NCBI RefSeq assembly: GCF_900108875.1
Contig: NZ_FNYJ01000004.1
Span: 503,156 to 567,155 of the forward strand
Length of the DNA: 64,000 bases
DNA from: Pseudomonas sp. NFR16
GTDB lineage: Bacteria; Pseudomonadota; Gammaproteobacteria; Pseudomonadales; Pseudomonadaceae
Reading direction: 5' to 3'
Positions 60,501 through 64,000 of this stretch are shown in pieces. Below the pieces are notes generated by a model. The model was not told the origin of the DNA and searched no databases. It was given only the letters and a program-made list of their open reading frames with translations. Each line of letters begins with the position of its first letter. Position 1 is the stretch's first letter. The position numbers were made by a program, and so were the translations under genes.

Positions 60501-61090
60501 CCCGATTGACCGTTCTCCGCGCCGCCGATTATCCACGCATGCCCTGGAAAAATGGTGGCGGCAGCACTGAAGAGATCACCCGCGACGCCGGCCAAGGCCT
60601 CGACGGCTTTGGCTGGCGCCTGTCGATTGCGGACATCGGCGAATCGGGTGGTTTTTCGCTGTTCGCCGGGTATCTGCGGATCATCACGGTGCTGCAAGGC
60701 GCAGGCATGATTCTGAACATCGATGGCAAGGACAGCGAGCCACTGCTGCCCTCGGACCCGTTCGCATTCAGCGGCGACAGCAACGTGAACTGCACGCTGC
60801 TCGATGGCCCGATCCGCGATTTCAACCTGATCTACGAGCCGACGCGTTACCGCGCGCGCCTTCAATGGATCGACGTGCTGCAGCCGCAACGGTTCTTCAG
60901 TTCAGCCAACGCGTTTCTGGTGTTCAGCACGGCCGAACAGATGGCGGCCAACGTGGGCGATCACCCTCCGCAATTGCTGGAGCGCCATGATTGTCTGCAA
61001 CTGGACAACGCCGAAGGCTCGCTGTTGGAAGTGGTCCTTTATGCGCCGCGTGCAAGCCGGGTCTGCGTGATCGAGCTGACCGCGATCTGA
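60497..61090 (+). CDS. hutD: HutD family protein
   Basis: A 197-residue cupin-like protein (PRMPWKNGGGSTEEITRDAG, FGWRLSIADIGESGGFSLFAGYLRIITVL). In P. fluorescens HutD is needed for fitness on histidine or urocanate and is proposed to limit hut expression. It is translationally coupled to hutC by a four-base overlap. Confidence 0.94.
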   Translation: MTRLTVLRAADYPRMPWKNGGGSTEEITRDAGQGLDGFGWRLSIADIGESGGFSLFAGYLRIITVLQGAGMILNIDGKDSEPLLPSDPFAFSGDSNVNCTLLDGPIRDFNLIYEPTRYRARLQWIDVLQPQRFFSSANAFLVFSTAEQMAANVGDHPPQLLERHDCLQLDNAEGSLLEVVLYAPRASRVCVIELTAI

Positions 61091-61207
61091 GTGCCTAATT
61101 GCAGCAACACGCTTGTCACGCTCCCACGCCTTCGGCAACAGCGAGCCTGCACTGCCTCATACCACCTGTGCTAATTTGCGTTCTTTTCAACCCGCACAAG
61201 GACGCCG

Positions 61208-62395
61208 ATGAATCCGCTTACCCCTCAGAAAGAAAGCCCAAGAGCGCTCGCCATCCTCACCGGCTTTCTGGCTTCGGAGTCTGCTGGCGGCATCGTTCTC
61301 ATGGTCGCGGCGCTGGCGGCGATCATCGTTGCCAACTCACCGATCGCACCTCTCTATTTCGCATCGCTGCACAGCGTCTGGGCCGGACTGTCGGTGGAGC
61401 TGTGGATCAACGATGGTTTGATGGCAATCTTCTTTCTGATGGTGGGCCTGGAGATCAAGCGTGAAGTGCTGGCGGGCGGTCTGGCCAGCTGGGGCCAGCG
61501 CGCCCTCCCCGGCTTTGCGGCGGCGGGCGGCATGCTGGTGCCTGCGCTGATTTACATCGCTATCAACATGGGCAACGCCGAAACACTGAGCGGCTGGGCA
61601 ATTCCGGCCGCCACCGACATTGCATTCGCATTGGGCGTGCTCTCGCTGCTGGGTAAGCGCGTTCCGACCTCGCTGAAAGTGTTTCTTGCTGCTCTGGCGA
61701 TCCTCGACGACCTCGGCGCGGTCACGATCATCGCGCTGTTTTACAGCACAGGCCTGAACCTGCCGATGCTCGGTGCCTCGTTCGTGACGCTGGCCGTGCT
61801 GGTGATCATGAACCGCATGGGCGTCCAGCGATTGCTGCCCTATCTGCTGCTCGGCCTGCTGCTGTGGTTTTTCGTGCTGCAGTCAGGCGTCCACGCGACG
61901 CTGGCAGGCGTCGCTCTGGCGTTGTGCATTCCACTGGGCACGCGCGAGGAAGAGGCTCGCTCGCCACTGCTGTTTCTCGAAGAGAAGATGCACTACTGGG
62001 TGGCCTTCGCCGTCGTCCCGATTTTCGGCTTTGCCAATGCGGGCGTGTCACTGTCCGGCATCACGCCCGGTAACCTCCTGGATCCGGTGCCGCTCGGCGT
62101 CGCGCTGGGCCTGTTCGTCGGCAAGCAGATCGGTGTGTTCCTGGCCGCGGCCCTGGCCATCCGCTCAGGCCTCGCCGCTCTGCCCGAAGGCAGCAACTGG
62201 CCGCAGCTTTACGGTGTCGCCTTGCTGTGCGGCATCGGCTTCACGATGAGCCTGTTCATCGGCAATCTGGCGTTCCCCGGCGCGCCGCATCTGATCGACG
62301 AAGTGAAAGTCGGCGTGCTCATGGGCTCGATTCTGTCTGCGCTGGCCGGCGTGATGCTGTTGCGCAGCGTCGCTGGCCGCTCATCAGCGCGCTGA
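61208..62395 (+). CDS. nhaA: Na+/H+ antiporter NhaA
   Basis: A 395-residue, 12-helix antiporter. The discontinuous-helix motifs PAATDIAFALGVLSLLG and FLAALAILDDLGAVTIIALFY contain the twin Asp of the ion site. SGVHATLAGVALALCIPL and LLCGIGFTMSLFIGNLAF are also conserved. It sits between hutD and hutU, where most hut clusters I know have no antiporter. Its start is 117 bases after hutD. Confidence 0.96.
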   Translation: MNPLTPQKESPRALAILTGFLASESAGGIVLMVAALAAIIVANSPIAPLYFASLHSVWAGLSVELWINDGLMAIFFLMVGLEIKREVLAGGLASWGQRALPGFAAAGGMLVPALIYIAINMGNAETLSGWAIPAATDIAFALGVLSLLGKRVPTSLKVFLAALAILDDLGAVTIIALFYSTGLNLPMLGASFVTLAVLVIMNRMGVQRLLPYLLLGLLLWFFVLQSGVHATLAGVALALCIPLGTREEEARSPLLFLEEKMHYWVAFAVVPIFGFANAGVSLSGITPGNLLDPVPLGVALGLFVGKQIGVFLAAALAIRSGLAALPEGSNWPQLYGVALLCGIGFTMSLFIGNLAFPGAPHLIDEVKVGVLMGSILSALAGVMLLRSVAGRSSAR

Positions 62396-62426
62396 GCCGT
62401 GGCGGGGCGCTGATCGACTCAGCGCC

Positions 62427-62492
62427 TGTTACCCGACGCACCGGCTTGGGGCGTGCGCACCCAAAAGTAACAAAACAGGCTTTCGCGTAACG
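62427..62492. promoter_or_regulatory. TGTTAC/GTAACA half-sites upstream of hutU (candidate CbrB sites)
   Basis: TGTTAC (62427-62432), GTAACA (62467-62472) and GTAACG (62487-62492) lie 90-155 bases before the -24 box. The reported CbrB target is TGTTAC-N14-GTAACA, i.e. half-sites starting 20 bases apart. Here the starts are 40 and 20 apart. Half-site matches are seen; CbrB binding is inferred. Confidence 0.5.
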
Positions 62493-62579
62493 CCAGTTCT
62501 TATTGCCAGATTCTCCGCCCAATCCTCTTGAGCGCGACACGCTGCGGCTTTGCGGCGATTTTCCAATACGCGTGAGAAG

Positions 62580-62597
62580 TTGGCCCTTCGGTTGCAT
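62580..62597 (+). promoter_or_regulatory. Sigma-54 (-24/-12) promoter of hutU
   Basis: TTGGCCC-N5-TTGCAT has GG (62582-62583) and GC (62594-62595) exactly 10 bases apart, as sigma-54 promoters need. Sigma-54 and CbrB dependence of hutU is established in P. fluorescens. Confidence 0.8.
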
Positions 62598-62600
62598 ATG

Positions 62601-62614
62601 CTTGTATGTACAAG
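62601..62614. promoter_or_regulatory. HutC operator at the hutU start site
   Basis: CTTGTATGTACAAG is a palindrome with one central mismatch and matches the HutC-type core. It covers the position, about 12 bases after the -12 box, where transcription should begin, so bound HutC would block the promoter. Confidence 0.75.
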
Positions 62615-62696
62615 TAAATATGAGTACGCATGAGTATGTGCCGCCCTCTGTCGAGATTCATCGACCGCGGCGCTCGATCTGCTAAACCCATATTCC

Positions 62697-62713
62697 GCCT
62701 GTTCGACACAGGC
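62697..62713 (+). other. Hairpin in the hutU leader
   Basis: GCCTGT and ACAGGC pair around TCGAC. A weaker GGCAC/GTGCC stem overlaps it just downstream. They lie in the roughly 155-base leader between the sigma-54 start site and the hutU GTG. Confidence 0.4.
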
Positions 62714-62760
62714 ACCGTCAGCCCAGTGCCTGGGCCGGATTGATCACCGAGGATTGTTAC

Positions 62761-64000
62761 GTGACTACTGACAACAAAACCCCCGTTCAGCAATGGACCA
62801 GACGCCGCGACGTGGAAATCCGCGCGGCACGTGGCACGCAGTTGACCGCCAAGAGCTGGCTGACCGAAGCGCCGTTGCGGATGTTGATGAACAACCTGGA
62901 TCCGGAAGTCGCCGAGAACCCCAACGAACTGGTGGTGTATGGCGGTATTGGTCGCGCGGCGCGTAACTGGGAGTGCTACGACAAGATCGTTGAGAGCCTC
63001 ACCCAACTGAACGACGATGAAACCCTGTTGGTGCAATCGGGCAAACCCGTCGGCGTTTTCAAGACCCACAGCAACGCCCCACGCGTGCTGATCGCCAACT
63101 CCAACCTGGTTCCGCACTGGGCAAGCTGGGAACACTTCAACGAACTGGACGCCAAAGGCCTGGCCATGTACGGCCAGATGACCGCTGGCAGCTGGATCTA
63201 CATCGGCAGCCAAGGCATCGTCCAGGGCACCTACGAAACCTTCGTTGAAGCCGGTCGCCAGCATTACGATGGCAACCTCAAGGGACGCTGGGTGCTGACC
63301 GCCGGTCTGGGCGGCATGGGCGGTGCACAGCCCTTGGCCGCGACGCTGGCCGGCGCGTGCTCGCTGAACATCGAGTGCCAGCAGAGCCGCATCGATTTCC
63401 GACTGAAAAGCCGTTATGTCGACGAACAGGCCAACGACCTGGACGATGCTCTGGCGCGCATCGCCAAGTACACCGCCGAAGGCAAGGCGATCTCGATCGC
63501 ACTGCTGGGCAACGCCGCTGAAGTACTGCCGGAACTCGTGAAGCGTGGCGTGCGTCCGGACATGGTAACCGACCAGACCAGCGCCCACGACCCGCTCAAC
63601 GGCTACCTGCCAAAAGGCTGGACCTGGGAGCAATACCGCGATCGCGCTGTCACCGAGCCTGCCGCAGTGGTCAAAGCCGCCAAGCAATCGATGGCCGAGC
63701 ACGTCGAAGCGATGTTGGCGTTCCAGAAGCAAGGCATTCCGACCTTCGACTACGGCAACAACATCCGTCAGATGGCCAAAGAGGAAGGCGTCAGCAACGC
63801 GTTCGACTTCCCAGGCTTCGTACCCGCCTACATCCGTCCTCTGTTCTGCCGTGGCATCGGCCCGTTCCGCTGGGCAGCGCTGTCGGGCAACCCGGAAGAC
63901 ATCTACAAGACAGACGCAAAGGTCAAGGAGCTCATCCCGGACGACGCGCACCTGCACAACTGGCTGGACATGGCCCGCGAGCGCATCAGTTTCCAGGGTC
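62761..64000 (+). CDS. hutU: Urocanate hydratase (cut by window edge)
   Basis: This NAD-dependent enzyme converts urocanate to imidazolone propionate, the second step of histidine breakdown. It begins with GTG (VTTDNKTPVQQWTRR) preceded by GAGGA, and the frame stays open to base 64000, covering 413 codons. Motifs LVVYGGIGRAARNWE, AGSWIYIGSQGIVQGTYETF and VLTAGLGGMGGAQPLA (NAD loop) are intact. The window stops at FQG, the first three residues of the urocanase signature FQGLPARICW, so the active-site Cys lies just outside. The N-terminus is a few residues longer than I recall for P. putida. Confidence 0.97.
   Translation, partial: MTTDNKTPVQQWTRRRDVEIRAARGTQLTAKSWLTEAPLRMLMNNLDPEVAENPNELVVYGGIGRAARNWECYDKIVESLTQLNDDETLLVQSGKPVGVFKTHSNAPRVLIANSNLVPHWASWEHFNELDAKGLAMYGQMTAGSWIYIGSQGIVQGTYETFVEAGRQHYDGNLKGRWVLTAGLGGMGGAQPLAATLAGACSLNIECQQSRIDFRLKSRYVDEQANDLDDALARIAKYTAEGKAISIALLGNAAEVLPELVKRGVRPDMVTDQTSAHDPLNGYLPKGWTWEQYRDRAVTEPAAVVKAAKQSMAEHVEAMLAFQKQGIPTFDYGNNIRQMAKEEGVSNAFDFPGFVPAYIRPLFCRGIGPFRWAALSGNPEDIYKTDAKVKELIPDDAHLHNWLDMARERISFQG

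Noticed and set aside
62500..63957. Antisense frame of 485 codons over hutU
   Set aside because: The forward strand reads urocanase without interruption to the window end.
1..64000. tRNA, rRNA, CRISPR array, insertion sequence or prophage
   Set aside because: No T-loop-like clusters, regular direct repeats, transposase or phage genes were seen by reading; a tRNA or IS search program would settle this.

Overview
The window is a stretch of a Pseudomonas chromosome. The evidence is gene content and order: ponA/pilMNOPQ/aroKB/damX-like/gltB, the class II PHA cluster phaC1ZC2D with phaFI, hisIE-tatABC and the hut genes. Protein sequences are close to those remembered for P. putida, P. aeruginosa and P. 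syringae. Many intergenic gaps carry Pseudomonas-type REP palindromes. I cannot name the species from sequence alone. I saw no prophage, insertion sequence, CRISPR array, tRNA or rRNA.

Region 1 (1-15 kb). The 5' part of gltB, a DamX-like AAA/SPOR protein, aroB, aroK and pilQ-pilP-pilO-pilN-pilM all run leftward, with ponA divergent from pilM. The order matches the Escherichia coli mrcA-hofMNOPQ-aroK-aroB-damX block, so this is an old gammaproteobacterial neighbourhood linking wall synthesis, envelope machines and the shikimate pathway. Leftward maeB, a secreted thermonuclease-like protein and rpmE follow.

Region 2 (15-22.5 kb). priA, argS, an FtsN-like SPOR protein, the HslVU protease and a DUF971 protein read rightward.

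Region 3 (22.8-30.2 kb). A complete medium-chain-length PHA locus: synthase phaC1, depolymerase phaZ, synthase phaC2 and regulator phaD rightward, then the phasin genes phaI-phaF and a small PHA-system gene leftward.

Region 4 (30.3-36.5 kb). ubiE-ubiJ-ubiB, hisI-hisE and tatA-tatB-tatC-rsmE form tightly packed rightward units. A gap of nearly 1 kb filled with duplicated REP doublets follows.

Region 5 (37.4-48 kb). Two tandem paralogous chemoreceptors run rightward. opgG-opgH (osmoregulated periplasmic glucans), dtd and a proline iminopeptidase run leftward.

Region 6 (48.3-58.1 kb). glgP, a DUF2339/DUF3999 membrane pair, fbp, a DUF924 protein, a small BamE-like lipoprotein and a lipocalin run rightward.

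Region 7 (58.2-64 kb). Histidine utilisation: hutF leftward, hutC-hutD rightward, an intervening nhaA, and hutU cut by the window edge. Upstream of hutU is a sigma-54 -24/-12 promoter, a HutC-type palindrome at the expected start site, and TGTTAC/GTAAC half-sites upstream.

No clearly new multi-gene system is visible. The most interesting signals are small-scale: a terminator hairpin that exactly encodes part of a signal peptide (14432-14461), the gltB promoter-operator (682-736), the hutU control region (62427-62614), the duplicated REP blocks (36494-37299), and a long lysine/alanine/aspartate-rich insert near the end of OpgG.
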